A stretch of DNA of 64,000 bases from Clostridia bacterium (GTDB lineage Bacteria > Bacillota > Peptococcia > DRI-13 > UBA5745), in the NCBI GenBank assembly GCA_018436095.1, contig JAHDMJ010000008.1:313706-377705 (forward strand), in the 5' to 3' direction. Within the stretch, counting starts at the first letter, position 1, and each line of letters starts with the position of its first letter. The notes below the pieces were generated by a model. It made no database searches. It saw nothing but the letters and a program-made list of their open reading frames with translations, and had not been told where the DNA came from. Positions 17,098 to 25,612 of this stretch are shown one piece after another. Position numbers and translations under genes: made by a program.

Positions 17098-17553
17098 TCA
17101 ACGTTTGATCAGACTATCCAAGCTGGCAAGATCCATAAGGAAAAGGCCCTGGCCCTCCCAATATACCTTCATCAGCGGAGAGAGCAGAGGCAGGGAAAAT
17201 TCCCGGTCATTGCAGTAGACTTTTAAGCGATAATAGGTCTGCAACTCTCCCTGGGACATGATGGAATTATTGTCCAGCCAAAGGGATAACCCTTTAAAAT
17301 CCTCCTGAAGCACTTCAATAGGACAAGCAGGAGTGCCTTGGTAGATAGTCAGTCCCGGCTCGTAGCTGTGGAGGACTTTACGTCCGGTACCGGTAACGGG
17401 ATAATCAGCCAACAACATGCCGTTATAATCGAAGGTATCCTCGCCCAAGGAGTCTTTCAGCACCACATCATCCTTTTTCAAATAGAGATTAAATTTGTGG
17501 TGGGGAGCAAAATGCACAGGTAATCCGGTAATCAGTTCAAAGGCCAGTTTCAT
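17098..17553 (-). CDS. Hypothetical protein
   Basis: A 151-residue soluble, beta-rich protein without signal peptide or membrane segment; I do not recognise the family. Notable features are many aromatic residues, LLADYPVTGTGRKVLHSYEPGLTI in the middle (residues about 47-70) and YYRLKVYCNDREFSLPLLSPL near 108-128. GGGAGG lies about 7 nt before the ATG, which makes the start secure. It is transcribed away from the second DUF2294 gene and lies between the two paralogues. No function is inferred. Confidence 0.65.
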   Translation of the reverse strand: MKLAFELITGLPVHFAPHHKFNLYLKKDDVVLKDSLGEDTFDYNGMLLADYPVTGTGRKVLHSYEPGLTIYQGTPACPIEVLQEDFKGLSLWLDNNSIMSQGELQTYYRLKVYCNDREFSLPLLSPLMKVYWEGQGLFLMDLASLDSLIKR

Positions 17554-17742
17554 AAGGCCACCTCCCTTTCATTTATGCCTTACTTTATGGAATACAGAAT
17601 GAAAAGGTGCCTGGCCAGGAAAAAATTGTTGGAATCCATCAGCCGGGGCGGTAATTGAGAAAGAAGGTAATCGGTTTTTATTGTTGTCTGTGTCGGAATA
17701 TGATGAAAGATTGCAAATCTAGACAAAATGGAGACAAAACTG

Positions 17743-18099
17743 ATGCTATCATTGTCGGAATTACGTCAGGAAATCATGCGAATCAACAATCAGGTCAATA
17801 CGGAACATTACGGTTACGGAGTGAAATCCCAAAAGGTTTATTTCGTTAACGACGAGATCATTTTGATCATGGCCCATAATAAGCGTATAACTGCTTTGGA
17901 GGTATTGGACAAGCAAGGCCACAGTACAGCGGAGGTTCATCATGTTCTATTGAGCAACTTCAAGAAGAGACTGGTGGCATTGCTTGATCAGGAGTTAGGT
18001 ATCAAAGTCAGCTTTATCAGCAAGGACTATGATTCGCCTACGGAAACCGCTACTACAGTAATAAGGTTGCATGACCCTATTTCCACTTTTGCCGTATAA
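17743..18099 (+). CDS. DUF2294 (MpsC-like) domain protein, copy 2
   Basis: A 118-residue paralogue of the protein at 16384-16785. I chose the ATG at 17743 because GGAGA lies 8 nt upstream and the product MLSLSELRQEIMRINNQVN then aligns with the start of copy 1; an ATG at 17728 has no ribosome binding site. The conserved pattern EIMRINNQVNTEHYGYGVKS and FKKRLVALLDQELGIKV is kept, while the C-terminus is shorter. The two copies flank an unrelated minus-strand gene, so this is an old, dispersed duplication. The cellular role is unknown. Confidence 0.78.
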   Translation: MLSLSELRQEIMRINNQVNTEHYGYGVKSQKVYFVNDEIILIMAHNKRITALEVLDKQGHSTAEVHHVLLSNFKKRLVALLDQELGIKVSFISKDYDSPTETATTVIRLHDPISTFAV

Positions 18100-18472
18100 T
18101 CCTGCGCGCGAGATAAAGTGGGCCCCTTTCCCTAAAACGACAATTTCATGACAACTGGCTGAGGGACCATTGAGCCCAAAAAGACCGTTACTCGTGACGC
18201 AGTTTTTCTTGATTGCTCTTGAAATACAAAAAATATTTCAGGAAGCAAAAGGGATTTGACTGAGGAGAGTACGGTTTTTTCTTTTTATAGGGTTGAATAA
18301 CGAATAAAGTTAATCCAAAAAGGTTAGCTTGTAAGGAGGTGATCAACAGAAAAAAATCTTAACATCGGTTTTGGCTTGCGGGGGCAAGCTGCTGCGGAAT
18401 CTTTCCTGCAATATTTTTCTTTACCTTATTATCATACTTGCAATTATTGTAACTTAAGACAGGAGGAAAATA
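18100..18472 (+). other. Long leader region upstream of the gate-domain gene
   Basis: These 370 bases carry no convincing gene. They include a TGAAATA/TATTTCA hairpin near 18220-18240. A perfect anti-16S match, AAGGAGGTGATC, is at 18333-18344, and a CTTGC/GCAAG hairpin is near 18374-18390. The strong Shine-Dalgarno-like site is not followed by a usable start codon at normal spacing; the overlapping GTG frame stops after seven codons. It may be a regulatory leader for the membrane-protein/NIF3 operon. Confidence 0.35.
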
Positions 18473-19558
18473 ATGAGTACTGATAAACAAGCAATGGATC
18501 GTAAAAAACTGGCGCCTATAGAATATGTTGGCCTTTGCATGGTGGCCCTTTCCGTTGTCGTTTTACTGTTTTTCCAAGAAGGTTTTGCCGGGATTTATGA
18601 TGCGATGTTTAATAGAGCTTTCCAGATTTTCGGCTTTTATCTGTTTGACCGTAATCTGGGCGCTGCTATCGTCGTTAGCGTTATGACCGGCCGTATTCTG
18701 GAACGTCTCGGCTTTACCGATGCTTTAATGCGTCTTTTCGTTCCTTTAATGAAATACATTAAGGTTAACTCCGCTATCGTAGTCGGCGTTATCTATAATA
18801 TCCTGGGCGATGTCAATGCCGCCGGCCGTATCGCAGCTCCTGTAGTTATGAAAGCCGGCTGTACGAAGGACGAACAGAAGATCGCCCTTGCTACCCTGTG
18901 TCAGGCCCCTTGTTCTTTTTCTATCATCGTTTTTGGTATCATGGCTTTGACTTATGCTAAAGTCAGCGTCTTTCCGGTAATCATCGTTGGCTTGATTCTG
19001 CCGATATTTGTGGTTCCCTTGTTCCTGCGGCTGTTCTGGAGAGATACGAAGGCTGTAGATATCACAGATCTGCCTCGTTTTACTCCTACCACCAGCCCCA
19101 TGGATACGATCTTTGGCGCTGCCCGTGAAGGTGCTCAGTTGGTCTTCTTGTTCATCGTTCCCGCCGGCGTGGTTATTTTCTCACTCATCGGCGCTTTAGA
19201 GCACTTTGGCGTTTGGCAGCCCATCAGCGGTATTTTGAATTCCTTCCTGGGTGCGGTTGGTATTGAGCCTGAAAGCGGTGTTTTGACCATCATCACTTCA
19301 AATACCTTGGCTATGAGCACCCTGGCAAAAACCTTGCAGGAGGGCACTGTAATTCTGCCTAAGCTGGTTGTCGGCTCTTTCGTACTGGCCAACTCCGCTT
19401 TCCCCATCCAGGTTCCTTTCGGTCAGATTCCTGCCGTTTGGTCTCCTATTCTGGACCTGACCGAAGGCGAGTGCATGAAAGCTGCTGTCCTGGGTTGTAT
19501 CATCCGCGTGGTTTACGCTATTCTCTGCGCATTCCTGTTAACTCCCCTGGTGTCCTAG
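18473..19558 (+). CDS. Gate (nucleoside-recognition) domain membrane protein
   Basis: A 361-residue integral membrane protein with about eight to ten hydrophobic helices. The repeated helical hairpins, with segments such as AAIVVSVMTGRILERLGF, IYNILGDVNAAGRIAAPVV and TSNTLAMSTLAKTL, are those of the gate domain shared with SpmA, SpmB, FeoB and nucleoside transporters. It is longer than SpmA and SpmB and looks like a two-gate transporter of unknown substrate. CAGGAGG is 8 nt upstream of the ATG. Two NIF3-like metalloprotein genes follow at 130 bp on the same strand with no terminator between. This suggests a coupled transport and processing function; that is inference from context only. Confidence 0.75.
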   Translation: MSTDKQAMDRKKLAPIEYVGLCMVALSVVVLLFFQEGFAGIYDAMFNRAFQIFGFYLFDRNLGAAIVVSVMTGRILERLGFTDALMRLFVPLMKYIKVNSAIVVGVIYNILGDVNAAGRIAAPVVMKAGCTKDEQKIALATLCQAPCSFSIIVFGIMALTYAKVSVFPVIIVGLILPIFVVPLFLRLFWRDTKAVDITDLPRFTPTTSPMDTIFGAAREGAQLVFLFIVPAGVVIFSLIGALEHFGVWQPISGILNSFLGAVGIEPESGVLTIITSNTLAMSTLAKTLQEGTVILPKLVVGSFVLANSAFPIQVPFGQIPAVWSPILDLTEGECMKAAVLGCIIRVVYAILCAFLLTPLVS

Positions 19559-19688
19559 TCGGTCTTAGCGGTTTTTAATATCTAATTATAGCTAGTATTA
19601 TTTCCATCTTTAATTGAACCGCTGTCCTGCCCCCGCAGGTTTTAACATTTTTCATGGGCCCTTTTAACCGGAAGGAGGGTAATAAAGC

Positions 19689-20696
19689 ATGACCTATTAC
19701 GTTAAAGATCTTTTGAATGCCTTAGACGATATTACGAATGGCCGCTGTTTAAAAACCTCGGCAGATTGGTCTTCAGGAAAGAATCCTTTTGTAGTAAGCA
19801 AGACCTCCAATATCCCCGGTAAAGCGATTACGGAACTGCCTGGCTTAGTCTGGGGTGATCCTGAAAAAGAAATCAAGAAGATTGCTGTTATAATGACTCT
19901 GACGGAAAGTGCCATCGAATTGGCAGGGGGGACAGGAGTAGATGCTATTGTTACCCACCATCCCGTTGCCGAAGCGACCAACTCCGGTGGCGTTCTCTTT
20001 AATGTCTATCTCAATCTATATAATTTAGCCCTTTTTGAGCTCCACGAAGCCTTCCACGGCCTTCACCCCGGTATTCCCTGGCTCCACGGCCATAAGCCTT
20101 ATTACACTAATATTGCTGTAGGCGGTATTCAGGGTTGTGTGGTCAATGTGGGCGAGGTCCTGCCGGAAATCTCCAATGTTGGCGATCTCATTGACCGGTT
20201 GAACTTGCTGATTAACCGGGCAGAAGACGAAAAGGTATTGGAGATGGAGCGCCAGATCCGTAATTGCCCGGAGTTGGAAGAAACCAGCATTAAAGTCGGC
20301 GCTAAAATTTATTTAGGTAAGAGGGAGAATCCTGTTAAGCATATTGCCCATATCCACCCTCATACCGGATTTAATGTGAAGCATCTGGAGCAATTGCTGG
20401 CGGAGCATCCTAAAATCGATACCATACTGGCCTCCATCAGCCGGGTCTATCCGGGCCATGAGCTGATTGCTAAAGCTGAAGAGTTAGGTCTCAATTTTAT
20501 CTGCGGCAACTCCCATGCCATGGAGATTTTTGAAAACGGCGTACCTTTGGCTCAGGCTATTCAAAACCACCTGCCGGAAGCAGAAGTAGTAATCTTCCGG
20601 GAAAGAATGGCCAGCATTCCCCTGACGGCTATCGGATCGCCGGAAATCAGAGCTTATGGCCAAAATATTGCCGGTACTTATTTAAAACGAAAATAA
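19689..20696 (+). CDS. NIF3-like (DUF34) metal-binding protein, tandem copy A
   Basis: A 335-residue soluble protein of the NIF3/DUF34 dinuclear-metal superfamily. Seen residues fitting a metal site are the THHP motif near residue 97 (AIVTHHPVAEA), HEAFHGLHPGIPWLHGHKP near 118-136, an HIHPHTGFN segment near 220, and GNSHAMEIFENG near 280. It is longer than the usual 250-370 residue range only in lacking the PII-like insert pattern I would expect for the longest members, so the subfamily is uncertain. AAGGAGGGTAATAAAGC precedes the ATG. The next gene encodes a close paralogue 19 bp downstream. NIF3 proteins have been linked to GTP cyclohydrolase-like or nucleotide/damage-related roles, but none is proven. 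Confidence 0.75.
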   Translation: MTYYVKDLLNALDDITNGRCLKTSADWSSGKNPFVVSKTSNIPGKAITELPGLVWGDPEKEIKKIAVIMTLTESAIELAGGTGVDAIVTHHPVAEATNSGGVLFNVYLNLYNLALFELHEAFHGLHPGIPWLHGHKPYYTNIAVGGIQGCVVNVGEVLPEISNVGDLIDRLNLLINRAEDEKVLEMERQIRNCPELEETSIKVGAKIYLGKRENPVKHIAHIHPHTGFNVKHLEQLLAEHPKIDTILASISRVYPGHELIAKAEELGLNFICGNSHAMEIFENGVPLAQAIQNHLPEAEVVIFRERMASIPLTAIGSPEIRAYGQNIAGTYLKRK

Positions 20697-20715
20697 CCCT
20701 AAAGGAGAGAAGATA

Positions 20716-21723
20716 ATGACCTATCGCGTAAAAGACGTATTGCAGGCTTTAGATGATCTGACCAATGGCCGTTGTATTATGACACCTGGTGACGCCTGCA
20801 GCGGCAAAAACCCTTATGTTGTAACTAAGAGCTCCAATATTCCCGGTAAAGCTGTTACGGAAACCCCTGGTTTGGTCTGGGGCGATCCGGATATGGAAGT
20901 GAAAAAGATCGCAGTAATGATGACCATGACGGAAAGCGCCATCGAACTGGCCGCAGCCACCGGCGTCAACGCCATTGTTACCCATCATCCCATTGCCGAT
21001 GCTGCCAACTCCGGCGGCGTGCTGATCAAATATTACCTGGGCACCTACAATCTGGCAGCTTTTGAGCTTCATGAAGCCTTCCACGGCATGCATCCCGGTC
21101 TGCCCTGGCTCCATGGTCATAAACCTCATTTTGCCACGGTGGCTTATGACGGCATTCCCGGCAACATCGTCTATGTCGGCGATGTACTGCCGGAAATCAA
21201 TACGGTAGGGGATATGATGAGCCGGCTGGATCAGCTCATGAATGTTGACGAAGATTTAGAAATGCTGGCTGCCGAGAAGAGGATCCGCAAATGCGAGGAT
21301 ATTGAGGAAACTAGTATTGCTGCCCGCTGCAAGATTTTAGTGGGCAAGCCGGAAAATACCATGAAAAAAGTAATCCATATGTTCCCCCACACCGGCTTTA
21401 CGGCTAAACACTTGGAGCGTTTAGTCAGCAATTATCCGGATGTAGATACACTACTGGCCACCATCAGCCGGGTTTATCCGGGCCATGAATTAATTGCCAA
21501 AGCAGAGGAATTAGGCTTGAATTTTGTATGCGGCAACTCCCATGCTCTGGAGATTTTTGAAAATGGTATGCCTATGGCCAATGCCATCAAAAAACATCTG
21601 CCGGAAGCGGAAGTTGTGATTTTCCGGGAAAGAGTAACCAGCATTCCTTTAGAGAAATGCGGCTCCCAGGGAATCCGGGATTATGCCGAAGACATGTCCA
21701 CCACTTATTTGAAACGGAAATAA
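20716..21723 (+). CDS. NIF3-like (DUF34) metal-binding protein, tandem copy B
   Basis: A 335-residue paralogue of the preceding gene, identical in length and collinear from end to end; roughly two thirds of positions match by eye. The putative metal ligands are all retained: THHPIADA, HEAFHGMHPGLPWLHGHKP, MFPHTGFT and GNSHALEIFENG. Retention of every His-rich motif in both copies argues that both are active and perhaps form a hetero-oligomer. AAAGGAGAG is 9 nt before the ATG. The operon ends at a strong terminator 45 bp downstream. Function remains unassigned. Confidence 0.75.
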   Translation: MTYRVKDVLQALDDLTNGRCIMTPGDACSGKNPYVVTKSSNIPGKAVTETPGLVWGDPDMEVKKIAVMMTMTESAIELAAATGVNAIVTHHPIADAANSGGVLIKYYLGTYNLAAFELHEAFHGMHPGLPWLHGHKPHFATVAYDGIPGNIVYVGDVLPEINTVGDMMSRLDQLMNVDEDLEMLAAEKRIRKCEDIEETSIAARCKILVGKPENTMKKVIHMFPHTGFTAKHLERLVSNYPDVDTLLATISRVYPGHELIAKAEELGLNFVCGNSHALEIFENGMPMANAIKKHLPEAEVVIFRERVTSIPLEKCGSQGIRDYAEDMSTTYLKRK

Positions 21724-21765
21724 CCTCTAGACTTCCTGCCTCTCAAAATGGTCCCTTAAGTCCCT

Positions 21766-21814
21766 AAAAGCCAAGCGTCAGTTGCTTATTAAGCATCTGG
21801 TGCTTGGCTTTTTT
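21766..21814 (+). terminator. Terminator of the gate/NIF3 operon
   Basis: AAAAGCCAAGC (21766-21776) pairs with GCTTGGCTTTT (21802-21812) and is followed by further T residues. It may also serve the convergent lexA-like gene. Confidence 0.9.
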
Positions 21815-21871
21815 ACGGTGACTAGTCCCACGAAGGAAAGGTAGAGGATCCGTAAAAGTTATCGGAAGTTA

Positions 21872-22555
21872 TCAGAGCATATGAATAAATCCCACAACCT
21901 TACCCAAAATCTCCAGCTCATCGGCGTTGACCGTTATGGCTTCGATAGGATCCTGGCTATCATCATGCTCGGCTTGTAAACGAACCTGTCTGAGACCTTT
22001 TGAATAGGTGCGTACGAATGTTTCGCTACCCAATCGGCCTAAGATGATATCGCTGTTGTTTGCTGAATTTTGCCGGCGTATGATCAGCAGGTCCCCGGCA
22101 GATAATTGACGGTTATGCATGGTATCATCAGGCATCCGGGTTAAAAAATAATCACTTTCATCCAGCCTGGCGGCAGGAATCAGCCAGGGGCCCTCATCAG
22201 CGCCAGCCTTGCCGTCAAAGTCAACAAAGGGTAATTTTTTCAGAGTATCGTCTAAAAACGGCTTCTCAGAATGTCCTATAGAGGGTTCAAAAGAGTCTTC
22301 AGGTAATTTATCACCTGAGAGCTTTTCCAAGCTGTCCATTTGTACAACCATAGCCCGGGGTTTAGCGGCGTCACGGCGCAACAATCCCGATTCCTCCAAA
22401 CGCTTGAGATAACCGTGGACAGTGGAGCTGGAGGAGATGTTTCTGGCCTTGCCGATTTCCCGGACGGAGGGAGCATAGCCATTATCTTCAATATATTGTT
22501 GGATGAAGAGTAAGATAGCCTGCAGGTGGGAAGGCAGCATATCGTAATTTGTCAT
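21872..22555 (-). CDS. lexA: LexA-like repressor with substituted Ser-Lys dyad
   Basis: Collinear with LexA. The winged helix (residues about 1-68) keeps SVREIGKARNISSSSTVHGYLKRLEESGLLRRD, quoted here only as SVREIG...STVHGYLKRLEE. An acidic linker of about 35 residues follows, then the S24-like domain. The cleavage Ala-Gly is at 117-118 (KAGADEG). The autoprotease site is changed: the usual GDSM nucleophile segment reads PDDTM with Thr145, and the usual TVKRF base segment reads FVRTY with Arg182. Self-cleavage would therefore be impaired, so this may be a non-inducible LexA or a paralogue with another switch. The ATG at 22555 has AGGTGATT upstream; a GTG at 22564 is less likely. No canonical SOS box is visible upstream. 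Confidence 0.85.
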   Translation of the reverse strand: MTNYDMLPSHLQAILLFIQQYIEDNGYAPSVREIGKARNISSSSTVHGYLKRLEESGLLRRDAAKPRAMVVQMDSLEKLSGDKLPEDSFEPSIGHSEKPFLDDTLKKLPFVDFDGKAGADEGPWLIPAARLDESDYFLTRMPDDTMHNRQLSAGDLLIIRRQNSANNSDIILGRLGSETFVRTYSKGLRQVRLQAEHDDSQDPIEAITVNADELEILGKVVGFIHML

Positions 22556-22707
22556 ATTAATCACCTGATCAAATTATACCTCATAAATCGAAATATTACG
22601 ACTGCGGAATCTTCTTTATTTATTTTGCCTCTATTACTTCCGATAATAAGCATTTTGTAAAGTAGAATGATTAAAGGGTAAGTCAGGTTCTTTTGAACCC
22701 CTCCCCT

Positions 22708-24657
22708 TTAAGCCTCTTCCAGTTGGCTGCCGGCTTCTTCCCATTCCTGATAAGCAGCGGGCAAACGCTCCTGAATGGCCTGCAAGCGCTGATTAAGCTG
22801 GCTCACCAATGTATTGGCGTCACTATCGTTATATGTGTCCGGATTGCTTAAAGCTGCTGTTGTGGCGGTTTCCTCGGACTCCAGTTCATTGATTTCTTTT
22901 TCAAGCTCCTGCAGACGTTGCCGCAATTTGGCTTTAGCATAACGGTCTAAGGGTTTGTTTTGATTGTTTTTAGGGCTGCCGGCGCCATTACCTTTCTGTG
23001 AGAACGTTTGTTCGGATGGGGATTTTTGTTCTTTTGTTCGCCGCTCTTCCCTTTCTTTGCGGTCCTTCCATTCCCGGTAATCGGAGTAGTTGCCGGGGTA
23101 GGAAACCAGGCCTTCCGGCGTCAGCTCCAAAACCCGTTCTGCCAAAGCATCCAGGAAATAGCGGTCATGGGAAACCATTAAAAGGGTACCGGGATAATCG
23201 GCCAGGTACTCCTCCATTACTTCTCTCGATTGAATATCCAAATGGTTGGTGGGCTCGTCAAGGATTAGGAAGTTGCCCTTTTCCAGAGTCAGTTTCAGCA
23301 GAGATAAGCGGCCCTGTTCGCCGCCGCTGAGCTTATTGATTTCCTTATCCCATTCTTCAGCGGTAAAGAGAAAACGGGCTAAATAGGCTTTCGTCTCTTC
23401 TACGGTCAAATCATATTGATTGAGAATCTCCTGAAATACCGTATTGGAGGAGTTGAGATTTTGGTGTTCCTGATCAAAATAGGCCGGTTTTACGCCGGAA
23501 CCCAGGTGAACTCCGCCCTTTTCGGGCTTTAGCTGGCCCATGATCAGCCTCAGGATGGTGGTTTTACCGGCGCCATTAGGACCTAGAAGAGCTACCCGTT
23601 CGCCATAGCGAATTTCGGCATTTAACTGTGCGAACAATTGTTTGCCTGGATAACTGTAGCTAAGCTGGTCAAGAACCAGCACCTTTTCCCCTGTCCGCCC
23701 ATCAATACCGGCCGGACCCATATTCATTACGGAAAGTTGGCCCGGTTTTTCCAGCCTGGCCAAGCGGTCAAGCCGGGTTTGCCGGCCCCGGGCCTGTTTT
23801 GATTTGATGCCGGCTTTAAATCGCCGGATATAGGCTTCCGTCTCCTGAATTTCCTTTTGCTGCTTATCGTAAGCTCTGGCCTGGGCCTTAGTCTCCTCTT
23901 CCTTTTGCAGTGCGTAGCGGCTATAACCGCCTTTGTACCGCTTCAGCCGGCCATTTTCTAAATCAAAGGTGGTTTCCGTTACTTTGTCCAGAAAATAGCG
24001 GTCATGGGAGATGATCAGCAATGCCCCGGGATAGGTCTTCAAATAGCCCTCCAGCCATTCGACGGAGGTCAAATCCAGATGGTTGGTGGGTTCGTCCAAA
24101 AACAGCAAGGGATGCTCTCTGACCAGTATTCTGGCCAGGCCGATTCGGGTTTTTTCGCCGCCGCTGAAGCTGGCAAAATTGCGGTTAAATTGTTCTTCCG
24201 TAAAGCCCAGACCAATGAGCACCCGCCGCACCTGGCTTTCGCAGGCAAAACCGCCGGAACGCTCATACTGCTCCCGCTCGTTGCCGTAACGGGATAAAAT
24301 TCGCTGCAGCTCCTCGCCCTGAACCTGACTCATGGCGGCTTCCAAATCCGCCAAACGCTTTCGCTGTTCAAAAACATCGGCAAAGACAGCCATTACCGCT
24401 GACAATAAAGTATCTTCAGGAGCCATTTCCAAGGTTTGCTCCAGAAAGCCGATGGAAGCATAGGGTTTAAGACGGACAAAGCCCCCCTCCACCGGCTCCC
24501 GGCCGGCTAAACAATTGAGGAGGGTGGTTTTGCCGGCGCCGTTTGCCCCCACCAGCCCGGCCTTCTCTCCTTCTTCCAAAGCCAGGCGTACCTGGTCAAA
24601 AATGCCAGTGGCGCCAAAATATTTTGTTAGCTGGTCCGCTTCCAATATAAAGGCCAT
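22708..24657 (-). CDS. ABC-F family ATPase
   Basis: A 649-residue soluble protein with two ABC modules and no membrane domain. Walker A motifs are GANGAGKTT (about residue 40) and GPNGAGKTT (about 362). ABC signatures are SGGEKTRIGLARI and SGGEQGRLSLLKL, with Walker B LFLDEPTNHLD and LILDEPTNHLD. The C-terminal 100 residues form a charged coiled coil rich in Glu and Gln. ABC-F proteins act on the ribosomal E site in translation control or antibiotic protection; this domain order resembles YdiF/Uup-type housekeeping members. It lies 2 nt after the HAD gene in transcription order and upstream of the lexA-like gene, likely in one operon. Confidence 0.9.
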   Translation of the reverse strand: MAFILEADQLTKYFGATGIFDQVRLALEEGEKAGLVGANGAGKTTLLNCLAGREPVEGGFVRLKPYASIGFLEQTLEMAPEDTLLSAVMAVFADVFEQRKRLADLEAAMSQVQGEELQRILSRYGNEREQYERSGGFACESQVRRVLIGLGFTEEQFNRNFASFSGGEKTRIGLARILVREHPLLFLDEPTNHLDLTSVEWLEGYLKTYPGALLIISHDRYFLDKVTETTFDLENGRLKRYKGGYSRYALQKEEETKAQARAYDKQQKEIQETEAYIRRFKAGIKSKQARGRQTRLDRLARLEKPGQLSVMNMGPAGIDGRTGEKVLVLDQLSYSYPGKQLFAQLNAEIRYGERVALLGPNGAGKTTILRLIMGQLKPEKGGVHLGSGVKPAYFDQEHQNLNSSNTVFQEILNQYDLTVEETKAYLARFLFTAEEWDKEINKLSGGEQGRLSLLKLTLEKGNFLILDEPTNHLDIQSREVMEEYLADYPGTLLMVSHDRYFLDALAERVLELTPEGLVSYPGNYSDYREWKDRKEREERRTKEQKSPSEQTFSQKGNGAGSPKNNQNKPLDRYAKAKLRQRLQELEKEINELESEETATTAALSNPDTYNDSDANTLVSQLNQRLQAIQERLPAAYQEWEEAGSQLEEA

Positions 24658-24659
24658 AA

Positions 24660-25523
24660 TTACAGTCTGGCTCCTATCTCTTTAGGGTGATTTACAACCA
24701 GGGCCGCTCCTGCCTCCTGCAGCTCTTGAGCGGTACCATAGCCATAGGTGACGCCGATGGTAGGTAATGCCCAGGTCTTGGCTCCGGCCACATCATAAAA
24801 GCGGTCGCCGATCATTACTGCTTTTATCCCGGCTGCCGTTGCTGCCGGGGAACCGGGCAGGGATAAGGCGCGGTCTTTTTGTCCTCTTTGCCGGCCCGCT
24901 GCCAGCAGTTTTTTGCCGGAATAGTGCTCCAGTAAAGCCTGCAGCACCAAAGCTTTGCTGTCCAAACGCCCGTCTATATAGCAACCGAAAACCGTATCAA
25001 AATACTGGCGGAGGCCAAAGTAGCTCAGCACCCGGTGGGCTAATACCCAAGGCTTGGATGTACCGACGGCCAGCAAATAGCCCTTATCCCGAAGTTCCCG
25101 GAGCAGCTCCGGAATACCGTCGTATACCGTAGCCTCATAAATGCCCTTCTGGTAATAAAACATCCGGTAGCAATGGAGGGCCTCTTCGGCTTTTTCTGTG
25201 GTCAGGCCAAATTCCTTTTGAAAGGAAACCCGCAGGGGAGGCCCAATAAAGCTGTTCAGTTGATCTTCTGATTTAGCCGGCAGTCCCATCTTGCCGATGG
25301 CTTTGCTGATGCTGTTTTTGATGCCGGGGCCGGAGTCTACAATGGTGCCGTCCAGGTCAAAGATGACCAGGCGGCATTGGATTGATCCGTCCTCATTAAA
25401 AGTTGCCGGCAAAATGGCCGGTTCAAGGAAAGGGCCGGCTGCCGCCGCCGCTGGGGATACCTGCATTTTGTTTACCGCCTTTCTGCTACCGCCAAAACGA
25501 ATCCGGCAGACTGCTTCTTTCAT
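24660..25523 (-). CDS. HAD-superfamily phosphatase (phosphoglycolate phosphatase-like)
   Basis: A 287-residue HAD hydrolase of the Gph/PpaX type. Motif I, VIFDLDGTIVDS, is near residues 52-63, motif II is VGTSKPW near 150, and motif IV, MIGDRFYDVAGAK, is near 237. It is longer than typical members because of a 50-residue N-terminal extension containing an Ala run and a low-complexity Arg/Gly/Ala insert before motif IV. The ATG at 25521-25523 is preceded by AAGGGATTCGTT, but that ribosome binding site is locked in an 11-bp hairpin, so translation may be controlled. It follows ispH-rpsA. The actual phosphoester substrate is not deducible. Confidence 0.85.
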   Translation of the reverse strand: MKEAVCRIRFGGSRKAVNKMQVSPAAAAAGPFLEPAILPATFNEDGSIQCRLVIFDLDGTIVDSGPGIKNSISKAIGKMGLPAKSEDQLNSFIGPPLRVSFQKEFGLTTEKAEEALHCYRMFYYQKGIYEATVYDGIPELLRELRDKGYLLAVGTSKPWVLAHRVLSYFGLRQYFDTVFGCYIDGRLDSKALVLQALLEHYSGKKLLAAGRQRGQKDRALSLPGSPAATAAGIKAVMIGDRFYDVAGAKTWALPTIGVTYGYGTAQELQEAGAALVVNHPKEIGARL

Positions 25524-25525
25524 AA

Positions 25526-25557
25526 CGAATCCCTTGACAAAGCTGCCAAGGGATTCG
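25526..25557 (-). promoter_or_regulatory. RBS-sequestering 11-bp hairpin before the HAD gene
   Basis: CGAATCCCTTG and CAAGGGATTCG pair perfectly around a 10-nt loop. On the minus strand the second arm contains the AAGGGA ribosome binding site of the HAD phosphatase. The hairpin lacks a T run after it, so it is more likely a translation control or processing element than a terminator. Confidence 0.6.
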
Positions 25558-25612
25558 ACAATAAAAACCGTTGTTTCGTTAGGGCCTTTTTATTTCACGG
25601 TTATCTGACGGC

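Noticed and set aside
18339..18362. Micro-ORF starting at the GTG inside AAGGAGGTGATC
   Set aside because: Stops after seven codons, and the start codon lies within the Shine-Dalgarno sequence itself.
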